From Paenibacillus pabuli (GTDB lineage: Bacteria > Bacillota > Bacilli > Paenibacillales > Paenibacillaceae), in NCBI RefSeq assembly GCF_023101145.1, contig NZ_CP073714.1, forward strand, positions 7,316,001 to 7,380,000: 64,000 nt of DNA, written 5' to 3'. The translations under genes and the position numbers were made by a program. Shown piece after piece: positions 45,538-53,755 of this stretch. The stretch's first letter is position 1. Every line of letters begins with the position of its first letter. The notes below the pieces were generated by a model. It saw only the letters and a program-made list of their open reading frames with translations, did no database searches and was not told the DNA's origin.

Positions 45538-46398
45538 CTAGGACTCCTGGCTGCAGGCAAAACGCATCGTACGACTGATCAGAAACGGCAATACCGAGAC
45601 ATGATTTTCCTCTTCGAACTCGGTATATTGAATGTCCAGACCCGGCTGCTTCAGCGCGGATAACCGTTCTGTAAGACTTGACGCCTTATCGTTGTTGCGC
45701 GCAGGATGCGTCTTCTCCTGTTCACCCATGCCAATCCACACCTTGACGTTCACGGGATGCTGCTCCAGCCGTGCGACAAACTCCTGTTCCTCCGCCTGCA
45801 TGACGTTCTGATTCCAGTGAAGTGAAGGGCTGCCCGCAATGTAATAGCGAAAAGCTTCCGGCTTCTTAAACAGCGTATGCAGCACGAATAATCCACCAAG
45901 GGAATGTCCGAATATGGCCTGTCTGTTACGGTCAATCCGGAATTGCTGCTCCATATCCGGCTTCAGCTCTTCTTCAATAAACTGCAAGAACTCATCGGCA
46001 CCACCCTGTTTCGGTAAAGGGGTCCCATCCGAGTTCTGGGTATATTCCGTTGTGGCTTGCGGGGTAAAGTCATAGTATCGATGCGGCGAAAAAGGGCCCG
46101 CCGTTGGATACCCGATGCCAACAACAATGGCCGGTAGTGCTCCGGTCTTCTCCGGTCGGCGGCCCTGTACACGAACGGCTTCCACCATTGTGCCAAACAC
46201 CGAGTTGGCATCCAGCAGATAGATCACCGGATATCCCGAGGGCGGTGGTGCTTCTGCCGGTTGGAATACCATGATCTGATAGGCATGATTGCCATTGCGT
46301 GATTTCATGGTCCATTGTTCGGCATGTGGAATCTGTACGGTACTGCGTGCGATATGTTCAAGGGTGCCAGATGCGGGTTGATTGGGCTGAAACGTCAT
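45538..46398 (-). CDS. siderophore trilactone esterase (BesA/IroE-like alpha/beta hydrolase)
   Basis: About 286 residues from ATG 46398 (AGGAGG 11 bases upstream). It belongs to the esterase-D/Fes-like hydrolases: VIYLLDANSVFG, FGHSLGGLFVLH with the nucleophile Ser, and EENHVSVLP with the catalytic His. In B. subtilis BesA hydrolyses ferric bacillibactin in the cytoplasm to free the iron, and its gene also lies directly before dhbA. No signal peptide is seen. A Fur box lies 65 bp upstream. Confidence 0.9.
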   Translation of the reverse strand: MTFQPNQPASGTLEHIARSTVQIPHAEQWTMKSRNGNHAYQIMVFQPAEAPPPSGYPVIYLLDANSVFGTMVEAVRVQGRRPEKTGALPAIVVGIGYPTAGPFSPHRYYDFTPQATTEYTQNSDGTPLPKQGGADEFLQFIEEELKPDMEQQFRIDRNRQAIFGHSLGGLFVLHTLFKKPEAFRYYIAGSPSLHWNQNVMQAEEQEFVARLEQHPVNVKVWIGMGEQEKTHPARNNDKASSLTERLSALKQPGLDIQYTEFEEENHVSVLPFLISRTMRFACSQES

Positions 46399-46463
46399 TA
46401 CGGATGGTTCCTCCTCGTTGTTCTGCGTATATAAGTTGAATACTGAACTACACATGATTTTTA

Positions 46464-46478
46464 TGAGATTGATTCTCA
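46464..46478. promoter_or_regulatory. Fur box before the esterase-dhb operon
   Basis: TGAGATTGATTCTCA matches the 7-1-7 Fur consensus at 12 of 15 positions. It probably represses the whole operon down to the exporter gene when iron is sufficient. Confidence 0.75.
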
Positions 46479-46591
46479 TTACCAATTATAAGAGAGTCCT
46501 TTCGGCTGTCCCATGGACGATATCCAGAAATGATTTTGATTATCTCCATATTTCCACATTTCTGTAACTAAGTTGGTTACCCATAAAATTA

Positions 46592-46660
46592 AAAAAGCTC
46601 CCTCACGAAATACCTGAAACGCTGGAATTTGTCCGGTTTCTGGTACCCCGTGGGGAGCTA
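46592..46660 (-). terminator. long hairpin terminator of the siderophore-binding protein gene
   Basis: An outer stem AGCTCCC / GGGAGCT and an inner stem TACCTGAAAC / GTTTCTGGTA are followed on the minus strand by TTTTTTAATTTT. Confidence 0.75.
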
Positions 46661-46702
46661 CGTTTCTTATATTGCGATCAATAAATCAATGGATGGTCTT
46701 TA

Positions 46703-47749
46703 TTATTGGGTCAACGCCTTCAGCGTGTCGTCAATGACATGACCGTAAGCAATCAATCCGCCGCCCAGCCACGGAGCTGGCTCCACTGCGTATACATGTC
46801 CAGCTTTAACGGCCGGGATGCTGTTCCATACTTTGGTATCCGTCATTTCTTTCATGCTCCCCGGACCCTGTTCCACCGTGAAAATAAAGTCGGCATCTAT
46901 CTCAGGCAACACCTCGGTCGATACCGTTGCGCTGTTCTCCGTTTGTACCAGTGTTGGTTTGCCAAGTCCCAATTGCTGATATACCACGTAACCACTAAAG
47001 TAGTTACCACCCATCATGCTGATCCCGCGAGGTGCAAAACGAATGATCGCTGCTTTCTTGCCTTCGGTAACTTTGGCGAGCTTGGCCTTAGCATCGTCCA
47101 CCTTCGCATGATACGTTTCAATGGCTTTTTCGGCCTCAGCCGTTTTGCCCAGCAGCTCACCAATTACCTGCAAAGACTTCTCGACATCACCCGAAGCATT
47201 CGTAAATACGTAGGTTGGTGCAATTTTGGAGTAACTTTCATATACTCCGTTCTCTGCATATTGGGCCGTGTGTAGAATAATGAAATCCGGATTGTACGCC
47301 ATCAACGCTTCTGGGGAAGGCAGCCCACTGGAGAAATCGAGTGTAGGTATCCCGCTCAGTTGGTCCTGAAGGTAAACATGGCCTTGCGTACCACTCGCCC
47401 ACTGAGCTACTGGTTTAACGCCTAGCGTCAGCAGAGAGTCTTCCAGATAAGGTGCAAAAACACGCTCTGTATGCTCAGGAACGATAACATCATGTCCCAG
47501 ATCGTCTTTGACAGTTCGTTCTCCTTTGGTGTCTTCCGTGTTCTCTTCGGTTACAGCAGTCCCTGATGAGGCCGTGGTCGAAGCCTCCGTTGTTGGCTGC
47601 TCTTTCTGTGCTTCTCCCGCATTTTCCGATTTGGATCCACAGGCAGACAGCAGACCCGTAATCAATACCAGTACAAGCAAGGCCGAGAACCCGGCACTAC
47701 GAAATGGACGAACGGAACCGTGTCCGTTACCTTTTTTCTGTTGAAACAT
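46703..47749 (-). CDS. iron-siderophore ABC transporter substrate-binding lipoprotein
   Basis: The 348-residue protein has a signal peptide with lipobox LLSAC, a Ser/Thr/Glu-rich linker (about 45-80) and a helical-backbone binding domain of the FhuD/FecB type (VKDDLGHDVIVPEHTERVFAPYLEDSLLTLGVKP). It should catch the ferric siderophore at the cell surface. AAGGGGG lies before the ATG, with a Fur box 14 bp upstream. No permease or ATPase genes are next to it, so it must work with a transporter encoded elsewhere. Confidence 0.93.
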   Translation of the reverse strand: MFQQKKGNGHGSVRPFRSAGFSALLVLVLITGLLSACGSKSENAGEAQKEQPTTEASTTASSGTAVTEENTEDTKGERTVKDDLGHDVIVPEHTERVFAPYLEDSLLTLGVKPVAQWASGTQGHVYLQDQLSGIPTLDFSSGLPSPEALMAYNPDFIILHTAQYAENGVYESYSKIAPTYVFTNASGDVEKSLQVIGELLGKTAEAEKAIETYHAKVDDAKAKLAKVTEGKKAAIIRFAPRGISMMGGNYFSGYVVYQQLGLGKPTLVQTENSATVSTEVLPEIDADFIFTVEQGPGSMKEMTDTKVWNSIPAVKAGHVYAVEPAPWLGGGLIAYGHVIDDTLKALTQ

Positions 47750-47762
47750 GACATATCCCCCT

Positions 47763-47777
47763 TGATAAACATTCTCA
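47763..47777. promoter_or_regulatory. Fur box before the siderophore-binding protein gene
   Basis: TGATAAACATTCTCA matches the Fur consensus TGATAATNATTATCA at 13 of 15 positions. Confidence 0.8.
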
Positions 47778-47798
47778 TTTAGATAGATGGATTATATG

Positions 47799-49016
47799 TC
47801 ATGTCGCCCGGGAATCACCATGGACGTTATCCAGATATACATTTGGACAATATCCCGTGAAAATCAGCAGCGCTTCATCCAGCATGCGCATCACGCCAAC
47901 GGCGGAGTAGTCAAACCAGGGGTCACCTGTAATCAGATGAATCTGGTATTGCCTTACTGCCTTAAGCTGACGCCATACTGGCGAGTGTTGCAGACTGAGC
48001 CAGTAGGCACGCGATGCGGCCTCAGGACACACCATAACAAGAATCCGATCCGGATTTAGCACTGCCAGTTGTTCCAATGTTAACCGTGTGTTGGCCTGAA
48101 CATCAGGGAATGTCTCCAGTTGTAAACCATTATTGTACAAGACCTCTTCAATACCCGGATTTCGATACAGATAAAGGTGCTGACCATACACTCGGACAAC
48201 GATGACATTCTCCCGGCCTACTTTCTGCTTTACGGAATCCCGTGCCTTCTCGACTCTCTGATTGTATACGCTAATCCACTGCTCCGCCTGTTCTTCCCGC
48301 TCCAGAAAAGCAGCAATCATGCGTAACTGCGCACGCCAATCCAAGTGATACTTTGGTACAAAACAACATGGAGCAATCTCAGCCAGCTTGGCCTGATCCT
48401 GTTCACTGATCTGGTCGGTACCCACAATAGCGTCCGGCCGTATATGTACCAACCGCTCCACGTTGGCTTCAAATCTCAAGCTGGTATAGGGGTCTGTCAG
48501 TCTCAAGTGTGACTGAATCTCTGTCCGGTGCGCGTTATAATAATAAGCGGTCCATTTGGGGTCAATCGGCGCAGCGACAGGCATGACATTAAGCGCCAGC
48601 AACTGTCCAATGATGCTGGAGGAGCAGGTGGCGATGCGTTTTCTCGCATTTTTGGCATAATCCGAAGGAGATACGCCCACTTCCTTTTTAAATTTGCGGC
48701 TAAAATAATACTCATCGCTATAGCCTACTCTCAGCGCGATTTCACGAAGCTTGTACCCTGTTTCTTTCAAATATCTCTTGGCGCGATTGATGCGAAGATC
48801 AGTCAGATATTCCATTGCACTCTGTCCGTAGGTTTTCTTGAACAGATCCACGAAATATTTTGCGCTAATATTGGCTTTGTGGGCGAGATCCGCAATAGAC
48901 AAAGGCTCGTCATAGTGCTCGTCCATATATACTTTTACCTTGGCAAGATCCGTCTTGGGACTGCGGCCGGCAACGGGCAAGTGCGCAGGGGTCTGCGAAT
49001 CATTTTCCAGTAACAT
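47799..49016 (-). CDS. AraC regulator fused to a siderophore-binding-like domain (Btr-like)
   Basis: About 405 residues from ATG 49016 (AAAGGAG seven bases upstream). AraC DNA-binding motifs occupy about residues 25-125 (LSIADLAHKANISAKYFVDLFKKTYG, then LREIALRVGYSDEYYFSRKFKKEVGVSPSDY). The remaining ~270 residues resemble a FecB/FhuD binding domain (RLVHIRPDAIVGTDQISEQDQAKLAEIAP). In B. subtilis Btr, the same fusion senses ferri-bacillibactin and activates the uptake genes. Here it is the gene upstream of the binding-protein gene, and a perfect Fur box precedes it. Confidence 0.93.
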   Translation of the reverse strand: MLLENDSQTPAHLPVAGRSPKTDLAKVKVYMDEHYDEPLSIADLAHKANISAKYFVDLFKKTYGQSAMEYLTDLRINRAKRYLKETGYKLREIALRVGYSDEYYFSRKFKKEVGVSPSDYAKNARKRIATCSSSIIGQLLALNVMPVAAPIDPKWTAYYYNAHRTEIQSHLRLTDPYTSLRFEANVERLVHIRPDAIVGTDQISEQDQAKLAEIAPCCFVPKYHLDWRAQLRMIAAFLEREEQAEQWISVYNQRVEKARDSVKQKVGRENVIVVRVYGQHLYLYRNPGIEEVLYNNGLQLETFPDVQANTRLTLEQLAVLNPDRILVMVCPEAASRAYWLSLQHSPVWRQLKAVRQYQIHLITGDPWFDYSAVGVMRMLDEALLIFTGYCPNVYLDNVHGDSRAT

Positions 49017-49112
49017 GAGGCCACTCCTTTCGATCTGCTTGATCGGTTTGATATCAAAAGCACAGTGCAATATATACTTGATGAACTTGATGCTATGTCA
49101 GATCATCGAAAA

Positions 49113-49127
49113 TGATAATCATTATCA
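49113..49127. promoter_or_regulatory. Fur box, perfect 15-bp match, before the Btr-like gene
   Basis: TGATAATCATTATCA equals the 7-1-7 Fur consensus at every position. Confidence 0.92.
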
Positions 49128-49212
49128 ATTAAAATATCACATTCTTTTCCATCCGGTCAATCCATATATGGAAGAATTGCTCTGCTCGATGTTAAGACGA
49201 TCCAGTACACAG

Positions 49213-49251
49213 CAAAAAGCTAACTCCGTGTTTTGGACACGAGTTAGCTTT
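49213..49251 (-). terminator. terminator of the BI-1 family gene
   Basis: AAAGCTAACTC-GTGTCC pairs with CACGGAGTTAGCTTT on the minus strand, followed by TTTGC. It insulates the siderophore region. Confidence 0.8.
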
Positions 49252-49295
49252 GGATCACGAATGACATTATGAGATTTGAAAAGAGTTAAAGTAAA

Positions 49296-50045
49296 TTAAT
49301 CGCGGCTCCGTAGCTTGCCAAGAAGACGAATAATTTCAATGTACAGCCATACCAGCGTAACCATCAATCCAAATGCACCGTACCACTCCATATATTTCGG
49401 AGCACCGTTGTCGGCGCCTCTTTCTATAAAATCAAAATCAAGTACCAGATTCAACGCGGCCACAATGACGATGACGACAGAAATACCGATTCCGATCAGG
49501 CTGTTATCATGCAGATAAGGAATCGTAATCCCAAAGAAACCAAGCACAAAACTGAGAAGGTACATAATCATGATGCCACCAGTTGCGGCTACAACCCCCA
49601 GCTTGAAGTTCTCCGTAGCTTTGATCAGTCTGGTCTTGTATGCCATCAACAGCGCAATAAAGACGGCCATGGTCAGCAAAGCAGCTTGCAATGTGATGCC
49701 GTTGTACAACGATTCATACGTAGCCGAGAGCGCACCAAGGAACAGCCCTTCTGCTACGGCATAGATTGGTACAAGATAAGGCGCCGCCACAGGTTTAAAT
49801 GAAATAATCAGTGCCAGAATAAAACCGATGATTAACCCGCCGTATGCAAGAGGAAGCACTTCCTGCCCATTGAAAAACATCATCCATGTTGCAAATGCAC
49901 TACCCAGCAGGATTACAAGCGTAATAAACGCTTTGTTTACCGTGCCGTTAATGGTCATGCTAGTTTGATACCGATCATCTCCATACCCGCTGGAGTTTTC
50001 AAATGTACTATCTTTGAGTGTTGGGTTACCGCTACGTCCGATCAA
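49296..50045 (-). CDS. Bax inhibitor-1/YccA family membrane protein
   Basis: About 249 residues with seven membrane segments. TTG at 50045 is favoured (GAGGTG six bases upstream); GTG at 50054 is inside that site. Acidic residues in the last helices (LVLDFDFIERGAD, PKYMEWYGAFGLMVTLVWLYIEIIRLL) match the YccA/YetJ group, whose members act as pH-sensitive calcium leak channels. It stands alone. The role in this organism is unknown. Confidence 0.9.
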   Translation of the reverse strand: MIGRSGNPTLKDSTFENSSGYGDDRYQTSMTINGTVNKAFITLVILLGSAFATWMMFFNGQEVLPLAYGGLIIGFILALIISFKPVAAPYLVPIYAVAEGLFLGALSATYESLYNGITLQAALLTMAVFIALLMAYKTRLIKATENFKLGVVAATGGIMIMYLLSFVLGFFGITIPYLHDNSLIGIGISVVIVIVAALNLVLDFDFIERGADNGAPKYMEWYGAFGLMVTLVWLYIEIIRLLGKLRSRD

Positions 50046-50334
50046 AACAATCACCTCTTCTTATGTATTTGGGTATCCTGTACTACTACCATCTCTAGGT
50101 TCTACATTTCCATTTCTACGAACTACATATTAAATTGCATATTGGAAAAATAAAAATTCTAATGCTTCTAAGCAGACTTGGGATGCAATCCGATCCGCAG
50201 ATCACATCCTTGTCTGTTGACGCAAGACATAGGCTATATGTCCCAAGCGTTTCGAATAATGCTCTACACTCTATTCAGCATCTTTCATCATTTGCTTCCC
50301 CTTCTTAACGCTCTTGGGGCATACTTCGAAAAAC

Positions 50335-50691
50335 TTACTTGTACAGCACTTTATCTACATTGTATTTCGCACGCATCGTGTTGATGATATAGGTCTCGTA
50401 AATTTCGCGATCCACCGGATCTTCAATAACGCACACTTCGATGGTGGTTACTTCCTCGCGGTGTTCCTTCATTGGTGATACAGTATCTTCAAAATGCTTC
50501 TTGATGCGCGGTCTTAATTTCCGTGCTTTCCCGACAAATAACAACTCACCAGCGGCATTGTAAAACATGAAGATACCGCCCTTTTCCCGCGTAATCAGGT
50601 GGAAATCGGTGAATCCATAAATGTGGCTAAGCTGTGGATCAGCCTGCTTCGTGATGGTGACATCTGGTGTTGGCACAGTAATATGAATCAA
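50335..50691 (-). CDS. GIY-YIG domain protein (UvrC N-terminal-like)
   Basis: About 118 residues from TTG 50691 (AGGAAG eight bases upstream). The domain reads GGIFMFYNAAGELLFVGKARKLRPRIKKHF, close to the UvrC N-terminal nuclease, where the GIY/YIG pair is varied to GIF/FVG and the arginine is kept. It may be a small stand-alone endonuclease; the variation at both tyrosines makes activity uncertain. Confidence 0.8.
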   Translation of the reverse strand: MIHITVPTPDVTITKQADPQLSHIYGFTDFHLITREKGGIFMFYNAAGELLFVGKARKLRPRIKKHFEDTVSPMKEHREEVTTIEVCVIEDPVDREIYETYIINTMRAKYNVDKVLYK

Positions 50692-50818
50692 TAGGTTCAC
50701 TTCCTCATTATCTATAGATTTACATCCTATCACATATTATAAAGGGAAACCATTTCATTAATAAGAAGCAAGATTCAATCTTTTTTCAACTATTACGACA
50801 AATATTTCAAAAAAAAGG

Positions 50819-50847
50819 TTAACTTCCCTGATTCAAAGTGGTACTAT
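50819..50847 (+). promoter_or_regulatory. candidate promoter of a noncoding transcript
   Basis: TTAACT and TACTAT are 17 bp apart, with TG one base before the -10. No protein gene follows for about 520 bp. Confidence 0.5.
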
Positions 50848-50853
50848 AGGGGT

Positions 50854-51265
50854 ATGAGGAAGAATTTGGGCACTAAGACATATGTCTTTATATCTACTTC
50901 CGTCTATTGTACCCTATGATTGATCATCTTTTTCATACTGAATTCTGTTACGCGCGCACGAACAAGAGTACAGTTAGCAAGAACCTAGCCTTACAGCTTT
51001 ACGATTCATCATCTATTCGACCCTTGCAGCAAGCAAACGTAGAAAGATCCTAGATTTAATTGAAGTTACTGTAGAAATGGGTTCACCTAGAAAGCCTGCA
51101 ATTATAGCCGTACGAGAGTAAATAGACACACGTAGAAGGACAGACAGATAGCTATCGATCCTAGAGAGACTAGTCATGCAACGCCAACCTAGAAAGTTAT
51201 AGCAGCAGCACTATACAAGATGGATCACGTTTCACCCCAGCCCGGCATGATGCTAGGGCTTTTTT
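50854..51265 (+). ncRNA. candidate ~410-nt noncoding RNA with repeated CCTAGAAAG-like motif
   Basis: Between a promoter at 50819-50847 and a terminator at 51239-51265 there is no open frame of 60 codons or more. The motif CSTAGAAAG or a close form occurs at 51038, 51086, 51131, 51160 and 51188, and the otherwise rare tetramer CTAG occurs seven times between 50985 and 51256. A 14-bp palindrome AAGACATATGTCTT lies at 50875-50888. I do not recognise tmRNA, RNase P RNA, 6S RNA, T-box or a known riboswitch. The class is unknown and the transcript is inferred. Confidence 0.45.
51239..51265 (+). terminator. terminator of the candidate noncoding RNA
   Basis: AGCCC-GGCA-TGA-TGCTA-GGGCT is followed by TTTTTT on the plus strand, about 100 bp before the MocR gene. 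Confidence 0.75.
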
Positions 51266-51332
51266 ACATTTGCGCAAACAGTCAACCACACCCGCAGGGA
51301 AACAGAGGTATCGTGGTTCTTTCTGCTGGGGT

Positions 51333-51338
51333 TATAAT
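51333..51338 (+). promoter_or_regulatory. -10 element of the MocR-ddl-GNAT operon
   Basis: TATAAT is present, but no good -35 is found 16-18 bp upstream. Instead an inverted pair AACCAC (51284-51289) / GTGGTT (51313-51318) lies there, which could be an activator site. Confidence 0.5.
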
Positions 51339-51369
51339 ATGGCAAGATAGCAAATAAGGGAGTGATGGG

Positions 51370-52821
51370 ATGTATTCCGATCTGCAATTGACGGAGGACC
51401 GCCCTGTATATATACAAGTCAAAGATTATATGAAGCGATTGATGCTCAAAGGCGGCCTGCAAGCCAAACAAAAGCTTCCTTCCACCCGCGAACTCAGTTC
51501 ACTCATGAAAGTAAGCCGCAGTACAGTTCTACTGGCCTATGCTGAACTTGAGGAGGAAGGTCTGATTTACGCGGTCAAAGGCAAAGGCAATTACGTTAGT
51601 TCCACCATTGATGCACCTGAGGAAACCTCCGGGTGGCAGCTGGACTGGAACGAACGTGTCAGCGAGTACGCAATACAGGCAGAGCAGCATGATCTGATGA
51701 AGCACGGGTCCGGCTCGGAGCGCGGTGAAATTTCATTTACCAGCATTGCGCCTGATGAGAAGCTGTTCGACATGCACAACGTAAAAAGAGCCTTTCTCGA
51801 CCGGATGTCGCTTGAAGGTGAAGTGCTGCTGAATTACGGATATGCGCAAGGCTACAGGCCTCTTATGAAATATTTGCTGCGTTATATGGAAAATAAGGGT
51901 GTCGATCTGAGCGGCAAGGATATTCTGATCACCAACGGATTTACGGAAGGCTTCGATTTGGTATTGGGCGCCTTAAGCAAAAAAAGCGGTAGAGCCCTAT
52001 GCGAAAATCCGACACATCATACCGCTGTTAAAAATCTGAAACTTCATCAGTTCCATCTTACCGGTGTCGATATGGAATCAGATGGTCTGAATCTGCAGCA
52101 GCTGGAACGGGAACTTGCAGCAAACCCGTATGATCTGGCCTATCTCGTGCCCTCCTACCATAATCCAACCGGGATCGTCACAACACCTGCCAAACGGGCA
52201 GAGATCATTCGGTTGATGAACCAATACCAGGTGCCGATCATTGAAGACGGCTTTAACGAGGAATTGCGTTATTCCGGTTCCCACGTCTCCCCTCTGATTG
52301 CCAGTGTGGGCAAAGGAAACGGACTCGTATACCTGGGCAGCTTCTCCAAGGTATTATTTCCGGGACTGCGCGTAGGCTGGATCATTGCGGATGCTGCTCT
52401 GATTGATTATCTGGAAAGTATGAAACGGGCGCGCACCATTCATACCTCGACGCTGGATCAATCGCTGCTCTATCAGTACCTGAGCAACGGCAATTTCGAG
52501 AAATATCTGAAGCGGGCCCGCACGGAATATAAACGAAAATATGAGCTGGTCGTCCGCTCTTTGCGGCAGTATCTGCCGATGTGCCGGGTGTCGGGTGAAG
52601 GCGGTCTTCACCTGTTCGTACAATTCCCGCCGGAATACCGCACAAGGGATCTACTGGCGGCTTGCAGGGCAAAAGGCGTTACCTTCATGCCAGGGGATAC
52701 CTTTTATCTTGAACCGGGGCAAGGACAACATACAATGCGTTTGGGCTTCTCCCGGGTTAGCGATGAGAACATTCGCAAAGGCATTCGCATCATCGGCGAG
52801 ACGGTTGCTCAAATGAGATGA
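51370..52821 (+). CDS. MocR family regulator (GntR-aminotransferase fusion), DdlR-like
   Basis: The 483-residue protein has an N-terminal GntR winged helix (KLPSTRELSSLMKVSRSTVLLAYAELEEEGLIY) and a fold-type I aminotransferase domain with VPSYHNPTG, EDGFNEELRY and the PLP lysine in YLGSFSKVLFPGLRVGW. MocR proteins use the PLP domain as a sensor, not an enzyme. It lies 13 bp before the D-Ala-D-Ala ligase gene. A MocR regulator of ddl (DdlR) is described in Brevibacillus, and the arrangement here suggests the same job. Confidence 0.92.
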   Translation: MYSDLQLTEDRPVYIQVKDYMKRLMLKGGLQAKQKLPSTRELSSLMKVSRSTVLLAYAELEEEGLIYAVKGKGNYVSSTIDAPEETSGWQLDWNERVSEYAIQAEQHDLMKHGSGSERGEISFTSIAPDEKLFDMHNVKRAFLDRMSLEGEVLLNYGYAQGYRPLMKYLLRYMENKGVDLSGKDILITNGFTEGFDLVLGALSKKSGRALCENPTHHTAVKNLKLHQFHLTGVDMESDGLNLQQLERELAANPYDLAYLVPSYHNPTGIVTTPAKRAEIIRLMNQYQVPIIEDGFNEELRYSGSHVSPLIASVGKGNGLVYLGSFSKVLFPGLRVGWIIADAALIDYLESMKRARTIHTSTLDQSLLYQYLSNGNFEKYLKRARTEYKRKYELVVRSLRQYLPMCRVSGEGGLHLFVQFPPEYRTRDLLAACRAKGVTFMPGDTFYLEPGQGQHTMRLGFSRVSDENIRKGIRIIGETVAQMR

Positions 52822-52834
52822 GGAGGATTAAACA

Positions 52835-53755
52835 ATGAAAGTTGGCGTGATAATGGGTGGTACATCTTCGGAGCGGGACGTTTCCCTGCTCACCGGACAG
52901 GAGATGATCAACCATCTGGATCGACAGAAGTATGAGGTCATTCCGGTAGAGATCAACAGCAAACGGGATCTCGTCGACAAAGCCGCAGGATTGGATGTGG
53001 CGCTGCTCGCTCTGCACGGCAAATACGGAGAGGATGGCACGATTCAGGGCACGTTGGAGTCGATTGGTGTTCCTTATACAGGCTGCGGTGTCCTCGCGAG
53101 CAGTGTATGCATGGACAAAGATATGTCCAAACGGCTTATCCAGCATGCGGGTGTACCTACTGGCGAGTGGCTCCAGGTGAGAAGTCTGGATGAATTGTCA
53201 TCCGCCACTGTGCAGCAATTAACGTATCCCGTTGTGGTAAAGCCCAATTCAGGCGGTTCCAGTATTGGTACGCAAGTGGTTCAGGAACCCTCGGCTCTTC
53301 ATGGGGCTGTAGAAGCGGCTCTCGTCTGGGACGAAGTCGTCATGATCGAGCAATATATTGAGGGCGAGGAGATTACCTGCGCTGTTCTGGATGGTCAGAT
53401 GCTCCCTGTTATCTCGATTCGTTCAAATGCTGATTTTTTCGATTACACCTCCAAATATAATGACGGCGGCGCTGAGGAGCAGGTCGTCCATTTGCCTGCG
53501 GATCTGCATAAACGTGTAGAAGCTGCCGCATTAACCTGTTACCGTGTGCTAAAATGCAGTGTCTATGCCCGTGTGGACATGATGATTCGGGACGGCATGC
53601 CCTATGTACTTGAGGTGAATACGCTGCCGGGACTTACCCGGAACAGCCTTTTGCCCAAAAGCGCAGCCGCTGCTGGTATTTCCTTTGCCGGTTTGCTGGA
53701 TTCCATCATTGATCTCTCGTTAAAAGAACGTCAAAAGGAGGCGACTCGATCATGA
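52835..53755 (+). CDS. ddl: D-alanine--D-alanine ligase
   Basis: The 306-residue cytoplasmic enzyme joins two D-alanines with ATP for peptidoglycan. The ATP-grasp features are present: GGTSSERDVSLLTG at the N terminus, ALHGKYGEDGTIQG, VVKPNSGGSSIG, and the metal-binding YARVDMMIRDGMPYVLEVNTLPGLT. It is shorter than the VanA type and of the DdlB class. AGGAGG lies before the ATG. The stop overlaps the start of the GNAT gene (ATGA). Confidence 0.96.
   Translation: MKVGVIMGGTSSERDVSLLTGQEMINHLDRQKYEVIPVEINSKRDLVDKAAGLDVALLALHGKYGEDGTIQGTLESIGVPYTGCGVLASSVCMDKDMSKRLIQHAGVPTGEWLQVRSLDELSSATVQQLTYPVVVKPNSGGSSIGTQVVQEPSALHGAVEAALVWDEVVMIEQYIEGEEITCAVLDGQMLPVISIRSNADFFDYTSKYNDGGAEEQVVHLPADLHKRVEAAALTCYRVLKCSVYARVDMMIRDGMPYVLEVNTLPGLTRNSLLPKSAAAAGISFAGLLDSIIDLSLKERQKEATRS

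Noticed and set aside
50178..50384. 68-codon plus-strand frame overlapping the GIY-YIG gene end
   Set aside because: No ribosome site, and it runs antisense into a supported gene.
50854..51265. tmRNA, RNase P RNA or 6S RNA as an explanation of the gene-free stretch
   Set aside because: No CCA-ended tRNA-like part, no conserved RNase P core, and size and structure do not fit 6S RNA.
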